A stretch of 64,000 nt of DNA from Carallia brachiata (lineage: Eukaryota; Streptophyta; Magnoliopsida; Malpighiales; Rhizophoraceae), in the NCBI GenBank assembly GCA_021464245.1, contig JADCRB010000078.1, forward strand, positions 1,148,095 through 1,212,094. The letters are read 5' to 3'. Positions 12,110 through 25,100 of the stretch are shown one piece after another. The notes beneath the pieces were generated by a model. The model saw nothing but the letters and a program-made list of their open reading frames with translations, was not told where the DNA came from and did not search any database. Both the position numbers and the translations under genes were made by a program. How positions within the stretch are numbered: the first letter of the stretch is position 1; each line of letters opens with the position of its first letter.

Positions 12110-15100
12110 TTAGACCTGCTCCATTCCTTTGAGAATGTTGTACTTGCAGAGAGGGCACGTAGCATTCATCTTAAGCCATTTCTCAATGCATGTGGAATGA
12201 TAATGATGGTTGCAAGGGAGAGTACGTAGCTCCACTCCATCATCGTATGAGGTGAGACATATACAGCACTCCTGAAGAATATAGCGTAAAAGTCTCAATC
12301 AAAGGAATGCCAATACCACCTCTAAAAGATATTAAGATCATCTGTTCAATATCCTGGCTTCAAATGAAAATTTTCCACTTTTCCAACAAAGTGCCAGCCT
12401 CAGATGATGCATGATACATTACATTCAGCTAAATCCAGTAAAATCCAGTTTTCTGAGCAGTCAGTACTGTTTCTTACTACCCTATCATTTGCACTGATAC
12501 ACTCTCTTGTAGCATAATCTGTCGAAAAAGATATTCCACATAACAAGTGGGGGAAAATATTAAAACTTGATATTTTTAGTTGCGGTCCTGCAGAAACATG
12601 GACGAAAGAAATTCCAGCTTAATAGGCTTAGGCCGACAAGAAGCGTCCTAGTAATAAAAATTGACTTACTGCATCCTCTGTTAAGAGTATACGCTCATTT
12701 GCCAAGTATCCACTGCTCGATTCAATTGGAACCATTTTCCCTGCTCCAACACTGAACTTCTCACCATTAGTTGTCACCTCAAATTTGTATTTCGGTAGCA
12801 AACTGAGATCTGCTTCTGATGCACCTTCCTATTGTCATAAAGGAAATGAAAGCCACTCTAGTTAATCTCCCAAGAAATGAAAATTGCAAGCAGAATGTCA
12901 AGATTTTATGGTCAATATAAACACTTTTTTCCCTCCATACCTGGCCTGAAACAGCATATAGAATCGCTATTATGCAAGGTAAACAGCAACAAAGAGCAAT
13001 CCCAATCAAACAAGCCAAAACAACACAGAAGATTGCAAAGAACACATCAAATGCCAGAAGAACCACAGCCAACCTGAACAAAACAAGAATCAGATTGCAC
13101 AGTGATTACTGAATTCATAACCTATTGCGAAGTTTGAAGGAGAAAAATCTCACTAATATACCTCTTGGTTTTTATTTCTACATACTTTTAAGGAATCAAA
13201 CCTATGGCCCAACAGACCTCATCACTCTCTTGGCACTTGCTTATGGCTAGAAGCCAGATGTTCACTATTTCGCTAAAGAATATTTGTTGGAGAAAGTTTG
13301 ATGACTATATTAAAGCTCATGTTGACATGACATAATATGGACCCAAATTGAGTAAAAATCAGCAATTTAACATAAAAGGTCAGCATAACTCCCCAATTCC
13401 CATCCCTTTCCGTTTCAATGCTAGTGAGAAGTTGTGAAGAAGGTTCAAAAAAGAGCAAAAAATACTCAAAAGCATGTGTAGAATGCATACCAGTATAAAT
13501 GCGGAGCATTTTGCATAAGCACATCTCCATCAGAGACTACCCAATAAAAGCCAATTATCCACCAAAGGAATGATGCCATTGTATTGACTGATTCACATCG
13601 TTTTGTAACACTGAGCCACAACAATGAAATCAAGAATTACTACGAAATGATATTAACAGAACATATTGGGAGCTAAAAACAGTAGACTGAATCCACAATT
13701 TTGCTGTCAATCAGTAGCAGTTGAAGAGGAAGCTAACTGCACAACAAATTAAAAGTCCAGTGCAAACACAAAAACCATGGTCAGAAGCTATTGGCAAGTG
13801 ATATGATGAGGAAATGTACAATAATCCTCAAGGAAGGAAATAAATAATCTTGGCAAAAAAAATAAAAATGCCACATAAAACAAGTCCATGGACTTTTTAA
13901 AAAAATTACCAATACAATATCACAACCATTCTAAATTCTGAGGGGGACACACCAATAGAGCTATGAAAGAAATTTTATAACAATATCTTATCTGCTAAAT
14001 TGCATAGTAATTTTTTCTCACAAAAAAATGGAGTGTCCAGTGCGCTAGCCATCCATTGTTTGATTATATGTCATAAATTGCTGTAATTTATGTTACAGAT
14101 GTAGGCTATGTTTTCAATATTACTGTCTAGCAGCTGCTATTGCCGAAGATAGTAGTGTTTTACTTAGGAGGTTTGGTTCCTTAAGCACATGTGTCGATGC
14201 ATTCAATTATCCTAGCATGGAAGTCCACTTTTTTGTTCCCAGTATCTATCAGTCATCTAGTTTGGTTGATTAAGCAATTCTCTCAGCTGCTTGTCAGAAC
14301 AGTAATAATAGCTTCCTCTTGCCAAAGCTCCTCTAACTAGTAGTGCCAACTTAAATCAGCATGTTATATTGGAAAAATTCATTATCTGTAAGCTAACATC
14401 AACAACAACATGGAGGCAAATCCTAATTAGACACATCAAAAGCCTTCACAGAAAAAGATGTATCTTGTCTCAATCAACTAACTGACCAGGTTCTTCCTTT
14501 TTTTGGATCAGTCAATGTTTCCTCTTTTCTAATAAAGTCAGCATAAAAAAGAAAATTTTATCGTGGAACAATATATTTGGTCCTCTTTGCACTGATTTTA
14601 CTTTGACCATAATGACCCAATAGTTTCCTAGAAGATCTCAAGTCAAGAAAACAAAGATACTTCCCTACATAACTTCCATCAAAGTTTTTGACTTTAATAT
14701 TTCCACATTCTTGCTAAGCAACAAGTTCATGAAGCAGAGAACAAGCCAAAAGTCAACAGTGCCAAATCAAAGATTTCATGATCAGAAATTGAAATACAAA
14801 TAAAATTTTTCATATTGTCTGGACTCTCTGTTTTATAGGAACAAAATTGCAATTTGAGCATGCCTTTCAAAATGGTTATCGGAACCCTAAGGGATAGGGA
14901 AAAGTTATTTCACCAATCAAATAAAGTTAAACATCCACCTCCCAAATTACCCATTAAAATAGCTACACTTCTTCCTAAAAGTTTCAAGTGCAGGCTTTAA
15001 AAACTTTCCCTGAACAATTCAGAACATGGAATTACATTGAAAATTTTGAGCATCTAAAAAAATCAGCCTCTGAAAATGCTAAACTTACACAACTATTACT

Positions 15101-16286
15101 CAAGCCAAATTTCTACATGATCAAAATCTACGATTTTCTACCAGGTTCCAGTCAATCCAAAACCGTTCCCATGCGCCAATTTCTATACGGATGACCAAAT
15201 GTGCACCTTATTTACAAGACCCCTTCTGCTTACAAAACCTGCGTTCCAACTTCCAACTATAAAATAGTTTCAACGCATTTGATCCCAATCTCCACACTTT
15301 CTTCACCACCTCTCAATTTAACAAAGAACTCCAAATCACAGTCACAATTTTTTTTTTTTTAATTTCATTGCCACCATTCATTTCATTGCCACAAAGTATA
15401 AGGGTACACTTGCATACCCTGTATCTTTATACCCACCCTCTACCACTGTCACTGGCCACAACAGATCAAAAGCTAACAAATTCAATACCGTTCATAACCC
15501 AAGCATCCATTATCCTACGCGGAGAAAGAAACGCAAGCAACCCATAATACAAGAGTAACACTTCACGGATTAAAATAGGTAACAATAATTAGCTAACAGT
15601 CAGTCTTATCCAACTGTACCTAACAATTTATTTGTATTTTTTTTTTTCCATGAATTCAAACAAACCATTGTTGCTATTTTGAAACTCCCTTAAAAATGCA
15701 AGCTTTTTCCTAATCGAATTAAGCAAAATATATGAATTTTTTTCAATGGCAAGAAAAGCTGACCTTGATCGGCTTGAACTCAAGTAGCTCCTCTCAGTCC
15801 CATCCTCATCTTCACTGTCATCAACACTCCCTCCTCTATCCACCTCTTGCTGCTGCTGCTGTTGCCTCTCTTCGTCTCTCACTAACCTCCTGCTCCTTCT
15901 CCTATACTCCAACCAGACCAACACTACATGAATCAGACTCTGCAGGGCGTACCCGCAGATCCACAGCCTGATTAGCGTGTTGGGTCTCTCGTTCACCGTC
16001 ACTATCAGCATCGTTACCGACACCGCCACGAGCGCCGTGTTCCACAGCATGTCCAGCGCCACCACCGGCTTCGAGTAACCCCAGTCGGCCCTCCGCTCCT
16101 CCAGCTCTCGCGCCGCCGATTCCCTTACCATCATGGACGGGCCTCCCCGCCCCGCAGCCCTTCCCAGGAGGGCCGCGAGCGTGGTGGGTCTGGTGGCCGG
16201 TCCTGACGAGGGCGTAGAAGTGGCGCGTGTGATCCAGACGCCGCGGCTCCCGCGGCGCCGGCCGTCGTCCTGTTTTGTATTGACAT
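12110..16286 (-). CDS. Membrane RING-H2 E3 ubiquitin ligase, N-terminal frame broken
   Basis: Five exons are clear: 16134 (or further upstream)-15764, 13610-13491, 13073-12941, 12828-12670 and 12271-12110. Counting from Met at 16134 gives 314 residues in phase. Hydrophobic spans lie near residues 24-47, 56-76, 133-148 and 164-202, the last containing [14 protein letters not shown]. The C-terminal RING ligands are C263, C266, C281, H283, H286, C289, C300 and C303 (C3H2C3), so it should be a membrane-anchored E3 like Arabidopsis At4g11680/At1g12760. A family-like N-terminus ([20 protein letters not shown]) continues in frame upstream of 16134 but meets no ATG before a stop at 16309-16311. The plausible start [10 protein letters not shown] at 16286 is in another frame and yields [12 protein letters not shown] one-base loss near 16195-16215 would explain this. 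It could be an assembly error, a real mutation, or use of the internal Met. Confidence 0.85.
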
Positions 16287-16299
16287 ATGGTTGCGGGGG

Positions 16300-17445
16300 A
16301 AAGAAAAGTCAACAACAACAAAAAAAAAGTGGATTTATATTGATTACATTTATGTGGGATTTTTAGTGAGAGAAAATTTAATTGAAGGGGAGAGAAAGAG
16401 AGAGAGAGAGAGAAAAGTCGGAGTGTCTAATTTAATTTGCAAATAATTGGCATTTGGGTGTGTGTGTGTGCGTGTGTGTTTTGTTAAATAAGTTTCATTT
16501 GAGATGCACGCTCCCAATCTCTACTCTACTCTAGAGAAGCCCAGAAATGAAGACAAAAAATATAACACACACCTCTTTTTTGTAGGTTTGTGTTTTGAAA
16601 GGTAGCGGGAGTTGGGGCCTTCTTGTTTGATGTGTTTGGACTTTGAATGGTAGATATGATGGGGTCAGGCGGCTTTACTTTTCTAAGAAATATTAGGTAT
16701 TAATATTTAATTTTAATAAAATAATAATAAAATAAAATAAATTATTGAATAATTGTTACTTTAAAAAATATAAACAATTAAATATTTTAAATAAATTATA
16801 TAATTATTTTATTATCATTTAAAGTTAAACTGTACGACGAGCTCTTAATTTCCTTTTGTCTTTAGGAAAATTGGGTTTCCACATCTTCTTGTTGTCCTGG
16901 ATGAAGCTGAAAACATTTTTCACTATAGAGTAATAGAAATCAGAAAAGAATGTTGGAACATGTATGGTAGATGTTCTGTACTCAGTTTAAATTAACCATA
17001 GGTACCAACCAAAGCAGATCTATTTTATGAGAAAAATTAGAAGGATAGAAAATAATTATAAAATAATTATAACAGTAAAAAAAAAAATTAGTCATAACAA
17101 ATCTACTCTATTTTATTTTTTTAACAGATTTTTTTTTTTGAAATTAAGATTAAAGTAGTATTAAGTATGTTTATAATTTAATTTTAAAAAAATAAAATTT
17201 AATTATTTTTTAATAATACATTTATTTTTATAATTATTTTATAACTATTTTTTATTTTTTCTTAACTAACACTCTTATGATATCGAGCAATGCTATTTCA
17301 CAATAACCAATTTACTCTTATTTGACAAAAGCCGTGGTGGTCCAGTTCATCTGCCATTTTATATGTCTATTCATAACTAAAATAAATAACTAAAAAAAAA
17401 CAAAAGATAGTTTATACCTGGCCTTAAACATTGTGATTGAAATAT
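16300..17445. other. RING gene 5' flank and AT-rich intergenic DNA
   Basis: The region directly upstream of the RING gene has a GA run (16390-16414) and a GT run (16458-16479), which are probably promoter or leader microsatellites. Further right the sequence is AT-rich. At about 17030-17280 an imperfect inverted repeat is visible: AATAATTATAAAATAATTAT on the left, with its near complement on the right ending at AACTAACACTC. This suggests a small MITE. Confidence 0.5.
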
Positions 17446-17945
17446 AGGATATGTATTTTTTAATCTTAAATTTTTATATTTTTTTATATTTGAATCTTAA
17501 ATTTTTTTAAAATTTTATTTGAATCATAAATTTTTTAATTTTTTGTCAAATAAGTTTATATGTTAACAAAAAGTGATTAATTTGTTAGTAAATGAGTTTA
17601 ACTTAACAAAAATTATTTGAAAAGATGTTAAATACACAAATTTAATATTTTTTCTATCAAAAAATATACACGTTGCATATTTAATTAATATATTTATTGA
17701 TTAAAAAATACTTAATATATATATTTGTTGATAAAAAAATATTTAATTTATATATTTTACCTTTTTTTTAGTACTTTTGAGCATGTTCAATTTATTTATT
17801 AATAAATTGACTGCTTTTTATAATAAATGTATTGATTTACCTAAAAATAAAAAAAATTGAGAATTCAAATAAAATTTTAAAAAAATTTAAAATTTAAATA
17901 TAAAAAAATATAAAAATTTAAAACTAAAAAAATTTCATATTTCAA
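17446..17945. mobile_element. 500-bp long-TIR MITE (Mutator-like), AT-rich copy
   Basis: The outer ~90 bases are inverted repeats. Left words such as AATCTTAAATTTTTATAT and TTTAAAATTTTATTTGAAT recur as complements at the right end. Flanking TGAAATAT at 17438-17445 and 17946-17953 looks like an 8-9 bp target duplication. The interior matches, with divergence, the interior of the MITE in NLR2 (47906-48405): both contain AGT-ATT-TTAATAA..GAGTTTAA..TTAA and a TTAAATA...ATCAA block. Both are 500 bp long. They are probably members of one non-autonomous family. Confidence 0.7.
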
Positions 17946-18061
17946 TGAAATATCCTCTATGTCAGATCTCACTCGCTTAAGATGTGTTCTATTTTAGTTC
18001 TTGCTGTCGTCATAGGATACGATGTTTCACACGTATTGCTCACTATATGTATATATTAATA

Positions 18062-19312
18062 TTAGAATTCATATTGGTGCGTTGCACAGATTTTTAATAT
18101 TTGTTGAAAAAAAAAAAGAGTAAAATGAATTTAAGTTATTATTTATTAATTTTTTAAATTTACTTATGATCCATTATTTGTGCTAATTTTTAAAGAGAAT
18201 TTAAAAATACTTATATAATTTATTTTTTTTTGCAAAGTACAATTGCAATATACATAAAAGTTAACATGTGATACTTGACTGTAAATTTTAGAATCTAAGA
18301 AATACTTGGTAACAATGTGCAATAAAAGAGAGAATTCGACCTTTACAAATACAATGATAAGATACCATATGACAATTTTGAAATAGAATGATGATATGAT
18401 AGACATAAACACTCAAATGAGATAAGAAAAAAGTAAACATCTAATATACTTTTTATCTTTGTTATCTTTTTGATTGTTCGTGGTAACCACTTATTTTGAA
18501 AAATTACGATATAGTTTATTTAAAAGGATAATTTATGCTACATTATATTAGACATTAATAAAGAAAAAAAAATAAAAAAAGATTAACTTGGGCATAAATT
18601 CATAAAAATTAATACTTACTCATGTGGTATTCTATTCTTAGTATAGTCAAATTATTTGGTATTCGTTTATGGTAACAGTCTTCGGTGAGTTTTGTTATGA
18701 TTGCAAAGAGAGTGAGAGAGAGATCGAGTCAAAAAGATGAACAGGAATGCAGTTATAAAAAGAGATGTAAAAATAAAATTGTTGATAATATTTTTCTTTA
18801 ACAAAGAACTATTAATAAATTCATTTTAATCTATTGGTCCTAATTATGGAAATTGGGGTCGGAGGCGAAAGGAAAAAGAGGAAAGCTTCTTTATAGAGAC
18901 AAATAAAGAAAACGAATTGTGGAGATGAGGAAGTGAATTTAGAGAAATGAGACAAATGTGGAGAAGGTTAATAATGAGAAGTTATAAGATATATTATCAA
19001 AATTGCAATTAATTCTAATAATGTATAGAAAATATACCAAATAAGTCAAATAGCGATTGAAATTACTTAATTCTAATTAAGTAAGGAAAGAATCTAATTA
19101 ATGAGGGATTAATACAAATAAGTAACCTCCACTAATAATAGTGAAAAATAGAATTTATTTATGGTGATTATTATAATAAATATGAAATTTTTTCATTTTC
19201 ATCCTTCTTTTAATTTTTTGTTTGTTTGTTTAGCATTATTATTTATTAGTATGGTCAGATTAAGGGTAATCTTTTTCTCAGCTTTCCCTTATACTATTGT
19301 TATATAGATAGA
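18062..19312 (-). mobile_element. Non-autonomous Helitron, ~1.25 kb
   Basis: On the minus strand the element starts with TCTATCTATATAACAATAG at 19312, preceded by host A. It ends with a GTGC-AAC-GCAC hairpin followed about a dozen bases later by CTAA and host T (18061). These are the Helitron rules: 5' TC, 3' hairpin plus CTRR, insertion between A and T, no target duplication. I see no Rep/helicase coding in it. An 82-codon minus frame at 18164-18412 is unrecognised. Confidence 0.6.
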
Positions 19313-19559
19313 TGATTTGAGGAATAAAAAGTAATTGTGGAAATAAATTTTTAACTAAAAAAATTGAACTCGCTCAAAAATATGAGTCTTTATTAAGAAT
19401 ATAATTATAACAATCACAATTGAAGAGAACTCCGTCACAATTGTAACCATTTGTGAATAACTGAATATATATGCAATTGTCAAGAGTGATAATTTGGAAA
19501 TAGTAAGAAGTTAAATGGGAAATTAGTGAAAACATTTTACTTTAGCAATTAATGAGTAT

Positions 19560-20198
19560 CACCGAAGCACGAACACACCAAAAAATAAAAGTGCTGCGTG
19601 TCGGACATGTGGACACGCAACGGACACGTGGCGGAGACGTGTCCGACACCGCTAGAAGTGCCCGCAAAAAAAAAAAAATTTTGAAAAAAATTCAGACACA
19701 CATGTCAGACACGAGAAGAACAAGTGTCTGATACGCTATGGATACGCCTGAATATTTTTATAATTATTTTTAAAAAATAAAAAAAGAAAAATTCTTAAAA
19801 ATTATAATTTAATATTGTCAATTGTTCATGACTTTTGAGACGCTTCAATTTTAACTTGTTTTTAATTTTAACAGAAAAATTAAATTGATTACAAAATCTT
19901 ACATCTCTATTTTAATATTTCACAACAAAAAATAAAAAATCTTACGATATATTATTTGAATAAAAAATTTCTAAAACTTATAATACTTATATAAATATAT
20001 TTTTGGGTGAATAAAATTTATAAAATTGTTTAAAAATATTTATATGATGTACGAAAATTTTATAAATTTAATTTTTTCTATATATATATATAGTCGTGTT
20101 CAAGCCGTGTCCGTATCCTAATATTTTTAATATTAGTGTGTCGCTGTGTCCTTATTGTACAGTGTTCGTACCGCTGTGTCTGTGTCTGTATTTCATAG
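19560..20198. mobile_element. hAT-like non-autonomous element with 8-bp target duplication
   Basis: ATGAGTAT occurs immediately outside both ends (19552-19559 and 20199-20206), the 8-bp duplication expected of hAT elements. The ends are weak inverted repeats: CACCGAAGCACGAACAC against the complement CTATGAAATACAGACAC, 11 of 17 matching. The subterminal regions are crowded with GTGTCCG/CGGACAC words in both orientations, typical of hAT transposase-binding repeats. The 639-bp element has no coding capacity. Confidence 0.7.
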
Positions 20199-20325
20199 AT
20201 GAGTATTAATGGAGAGAAATTCAAGATTTAAGTAATTAAAAAAAAATTTAGGAGATAGAGGAAAAATTAAAGTGAAAATTGGTGTGGAAGTTGATGCTTT
20301 TTTTGCTATTTGATACCTATACTTA

Positions 20326-21130
20326 GATATAGATTTTCTAAGTTTTTCCAAATATAATTACTATAATTAAATTTTGTTGACATTAACTATTAGTGTTTTT
20401 TTTTTCTACAAATAAGGAGAAGTATAGTAGCAATTTCACATAAATGTTTGAAATTAAATTTTTGATGATATTTTTTATTGTAATAATTGTTAAAAAGTTA
20501 CAAATTGTAATTTTTTTTCATTTCATAGCAATACTTGTTAGAAATGTCACAAAATCATTTATAATAATTAGTCATAACCTAAAATTTTGTCATTAATTAT
20601 ATATTTTATATAATTTAATATTATTTTTTGGAGAAAGATGCCATTAGTTTTGAAAGTGAAATAAGGAAAAGTTTTCTCTAAACTTCCTCTCTATAATGTT
20701 AATGTATGATATAGATTTTATAAATTTTTCCAAACAAAATTACTTACTGTAATTAAATTTTTTTATTTATCCAAAAAATTAAATTTTGTTGACATTAACT
20801 ATTAGTGTTTTTTTTTTTTTGGCTATAAATAAGGAGAAGTATAGTAGTAGTTTCGTATAAATATTAGAAATCAGATTTTTGATAATTTTTTTATTGTAAT
20901 AATTGTTAAAATGTTTCAAAATAGTAATAGTTTTTTTTTTTTCATTTCATAACAATAATTGTTAGAAATGTTACAAAATCATTTATAATAATTAATCATA
21001 ACCTAACAATTTGTCATTAATTATACATTTTATATCATTTAAATACTTTTTTTTTAGAAAGATGTTATTAATTTTGAGAGTGAAATAAGAAAAATCTTTC
21101 TCTAAACTATCTCTTTATAATATTACTAGA
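20326..21130 (-). repeat. Tandem pair of Helitron 5'-end segments
   Basis: Two diverged copies, about 20326-20715 and 20708-21130, share the order GATATAGATTTT, TTTTTCCAAA, TTGACATTAACTATTAGTG, AAGGAGAAGTATAGTAG, TTGTTAGAAATG, GTGAAATAAG and TTTCTCTAAACT. On the minus strand each copy begins with a TC end. The second end is split by the Helitron at 21126-25362. This is either a tandem duplication or two head-to-tail insertions. I could not find a matching 3' terminus to the left. Confidence 0.65.
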
Positions 21131-21366
21131 ATTTAGCCCGCGTATTGCATGGGTTCATATATATTTTTATCAAAATATTTTATAATGATTGAATTATTAA
21201 GAATTTGACTTGTGATTGTATTGAAGTGAGGTTTATACAACGTAAATAAAGAATATTCGAAGTGGAAATTAATTCAAAAAATGATATGAGATAGAGAAAA
21301 TTCTTTGAAAGACTTGAGGTGAAAAAAATAAAGAATTAACAATTGAGGGCATCAAGTACTTAAAAG

Positions 21367-22152
21367 TAGGGGTGTTTGCGAGTCGGATTGAGTCGACTTG
21401 GGATTATATCTGTATCCAATCCGCTGTCGGCGGGTTGGATTAGATGGATTTGGGCGGATTGATATAATAAAAAAAAATATAATTTTTTTGAATTTATACA
21501 TATCATCAATTATTAATGTTTTTACTTATTCTTACTAACTTTATTATTATAATATATATATTTCATATCCATTCGCAATTTTAAATATTTATGAGAATTG
21601 ATGAAAATTTACTAAAAGACTATATTAGATCAATTTTACTTGGTAAAAATACAAATTATCAAACAGAAAAATTCTTTATTTGTGCTTCTGCTCGGCAAAT
21701 AAGGTAGTATCTCTCTCTCTCTTTCTCTCTCTCTCTTTTATAGTGTCCAATGTCTCACTTGTGCTGCCAAAAAATAGGGAAATAGAGATACTCCGATTTT
21801 TTCTTATTTTTTTGAATAAAATTACGTGGTAACAATTAGAGAACATTGTGATAATACGGGAGTAATAAAATAGTTTTTTCTTCTAATTTTATTGATTTGT
21901 AAGATTATATGAAATGTGATTGTTTGGTCTTAATCCGATTGATATCGATAAATTTAATTCACAATATCAATTATATATATAGTGAGCGGATTGGGCGGAT
22001 TGAACCCCCAATCCGCATCCAATTCGCCCTTTATAGGTTATAAAATTTTGAAATCGAAACTAATTTTAACTTCGACGGTTTTAGCGGATTCGGATTGATT
22101 TGGATTGGATTGATCAGTTTGGATCAAGTTGGTTAATTTTTGAACAGCCCTA
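21367..22152. mobile_element. 786-bp hAT MITE, TAGGGGTGTT family
   Basis: CTTAAAAG flanks both sides (21359-21366, 22153-22160) as a perfect 8-bp target duplication. The termini are inverted: TAGGGGTGTT on the left and AACAGCCCTA on the right. Subterminal repeats of GGATTGGATTGG/CCAATCCGC type are dense at both ends. A CT run lies inside (about 21712-21738). It has no coding capacity and sits within the 4.2-kb Helitron, so it is younger than that element. Confidence 0.85.
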
Positions 22153-22160
22153 CTTAAAAG

Positions 22161-25100
22161 TTATAATAAAAGAATTATTGGTTTGTATATATTAAATTAT
22201 ATCATAATTAAAACATTTAGCGTTTCGAACATTTCTTTTCTTGTACTTGAATGTTAAGTTTTTTTTTTTCCAATAAACTTTTCCTTGTTATATCCTTTTG
22301 AACAAATCAACTTCATCGAGATATACTTAAAACCAATTTAATTATCATTTATAGGCCAAGTGTTTAAAGAAATCAAACTCGTTTTTTTGGCAAATGTGAG
22401 GTATATCAACTCTGTGCTTAAAAACTATAGTGTCTATAGTTATTGGATTTGATTTTCAAAAATTATCAAAAAATGCAAAAAGTGAATGATTAATATACTT
22501 TTAGGTAACTTGGAGACATATATGCAAAAATTAATAAACATGGTGTTTCAACTTACCCGAAGACACTATTTAATGAAATTAACAAAGAATAAATAACTCT
22601 ATTCAGATCTCAAGGTTTTTTTTTTCTCTTTCTTCAGTTTGTTAGACACCAAATAAAGTATTGAAAGAGTAAGTCATCTAAAAAAAGATGAAACAGCTTC
22701 TAATAACTATACACAAAGCTGATTTTTTTTAAAAAAAATTTGGAACTATACTTGACTTATAGGTAAAGGCAATTACCGAAAATCTTCTGGAGAGTCTTCG
22801 TCCTGTACTTAAGAGTTTCCAAAGTCAAGTTACAAAGATATGTTTTTTTTTTTATAAACTTAAAAAATGAGAGACAAATTAAGAGAAATTTCAGTTGTTT
22901 AGAAAATTTGGGAACGCAAGAAATGGAAAATGTAGAATCATGAAACGAGAGAAAGGCAAAATGAAAGATTGAAATAGAAATTGGGAACAAAATATTAAAA
23001 TAGTAGTTTTTGATAAATAGCATTAATGAATTGGTTAGGGATAGTTTATATAGCTCAATTTTTATAGAACATTTTATACGTTTGATTTTAAATTCTCTCA
23101 TGAATTCAATCTCGAATATTTATTTTAATGCAATTTCTGACAATAATGTCAATTGTAACGTTTAAGCAAATAGTTTTAAAATTATTGCCTTAAATTAATT
23201 CATTTTGATAATATTATTAGTGCAAAGTATCTATTGTCGTTATTTCAACATTAATTGCACATAGTAATTTTTTCCTTTATTCAGGTACCCTTAATTCGAT
23301 TTGATATTATTTTCCTTAATTGCAGGCAATTTTAAACTGTAATGGCATATATTAGGGTCGACGATGCGGGGTATCCGATTATGGTTAGAATTGTGACGTT
23401 TTTGACAAATTTGAATATTTATTCCTCACTTGAGAGGAATGAATGTAGATGAGTGGATGGCTTTAATACCATATTACGTTATTGTTACACAACTTTTTTT
23501 TAATGAAATCATCTTTACGTTATTTACGTGATTTGCATAATAGCATGTTTAGGGAATGAAATCATTCGACTTATCTTTACGTTATTTCTAAAAGCATTTA
23601 TTTTAGAAACAATGATTTGAGTCATATTCTTTTGAGCCACTTTACGCCGTACATAATTAACATTCCCTAAAATCATCTTAGACATGAAATCATTTTTTGG
23701 CCGTTATATTAAGTTTATTATCATCTTTATTAACTTTTACACCTTAGTTCCTTTTTTCCTGACGGAGATTATTCTGACAATAATCACCTAATAATTAAGG
23801 AGAAGAATAGTAGTGGATACTAATAAATAATAATTACAGGTAGCAAATTGAGGAAGACGTAAATAGCAATAGCAAGTAGTAAATTAAGGAAATGATTAAA
23901 TCGTCATAAATTTGATAAAATTTAATATTTATTAGAATTATTTTCGTAATTTAATTTTTTAAGATAATATTACTATTGCAAACTAATTATTGTCATTAAT
24001 TTGACATTAATTGCACAGATTAACAATTTCTTCATTTTTTCACCTTTTGTGACCCAAAAAGTGGTCCTTTAGATTCTTTTCTGGCCCTAATTTCGGTTGT
24101 TAATTTGGCATTGATTGCATATAAATTGTGATTGCAATTATCCACGTTGGGTGACAGCAATTAAGGAGGTTTAACTATGGCCGTAATTGCATAGATTAAG
24201 GAAGAATATCACCTTTTAAGTATGTAAATTGGGGATTCAATTTCGGTTGCCCAAAAAAGAAGAGTATTCAATAGGTTGGCCCAGCTTGATGGTATCATTT
24301 TTTTTTTTCTCATTGTATGTAAAAAATACGTGCAAAAATGTGATAATTGAGGAGAAATACTGGCTTAGATAGGTTGGAGAATATTTGGGCCTTCCATTTT
24401 GGAGAGAGACAATTGAGAGTCAGGTTGCATGTAAAATGATATTTAGCTTTGAACATTTGATATGTTTCTTTCTTCTTAATTGATTATTTCAGTTTCTTAT
24501 GTGTCAGCTTGGTTTTATTGGAGTTGGTCTCTCAAGATTGATTGGTCTTATCATTGCAATTTGAATTAACCTTTTAGAATCGAAATACTTTGTCACTTAG
24601 TTCTGTTCATTCAATTTTCGTGACATGAGTTAGCACTGCTTTTTCTTCATATTTGAATGTGGTCTTAGGCTAGATCAATACAAGAACTGTATCTTCTTTC
24701 TTTGCTGGCCTTTTAGACCCCACAGTAGTTGCCGTATGTTTCTATGGTTGAATCTTCAAAGCATTTTTCCATGACTTTTGACTTAGGCTCAAACTTTTTC
24801 TTGTCTCTTTAATAAACCTTCGACTGATTGATTTCCTCAAGCTTCCAAAAGCAAAATTTTCAGTGGCTATGTGTGGAAACATATGTATACCATAACCTTT
24901 TTCTTGTCTCTTGACCATGCTCAAGATTTGCACGGTGCCATCGGCTTGAACATCTCTTCTCAAGCTTCCATGCTCTTGAAGATTTCCCATTTGAAGATGT
25001 GTGTGGGGTGCCTAAAGGGCAGCCAAATCAAGTAAGGAAAAAAATTTAAATTAATCAAAAACTCAAACTCTTGTTTATTACTATTAAACTTGGTAGAGAG

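Noticed and set aside
15902..16321. 139-codon minus frame overlapping the RING gene N-terminus
   Set aside because: High GC keeps this frame open; its residues (Arg/Gly/Ala-rich) do not match the family except near the proposed frame break.
21700..21760. CT-rich stretch as a possible CRISPR or regulatory array
   Set aside because: A plain CT microsatellite inside a hAT MITE; no spaced repeats anywhere in the window qualify as CRISPR.
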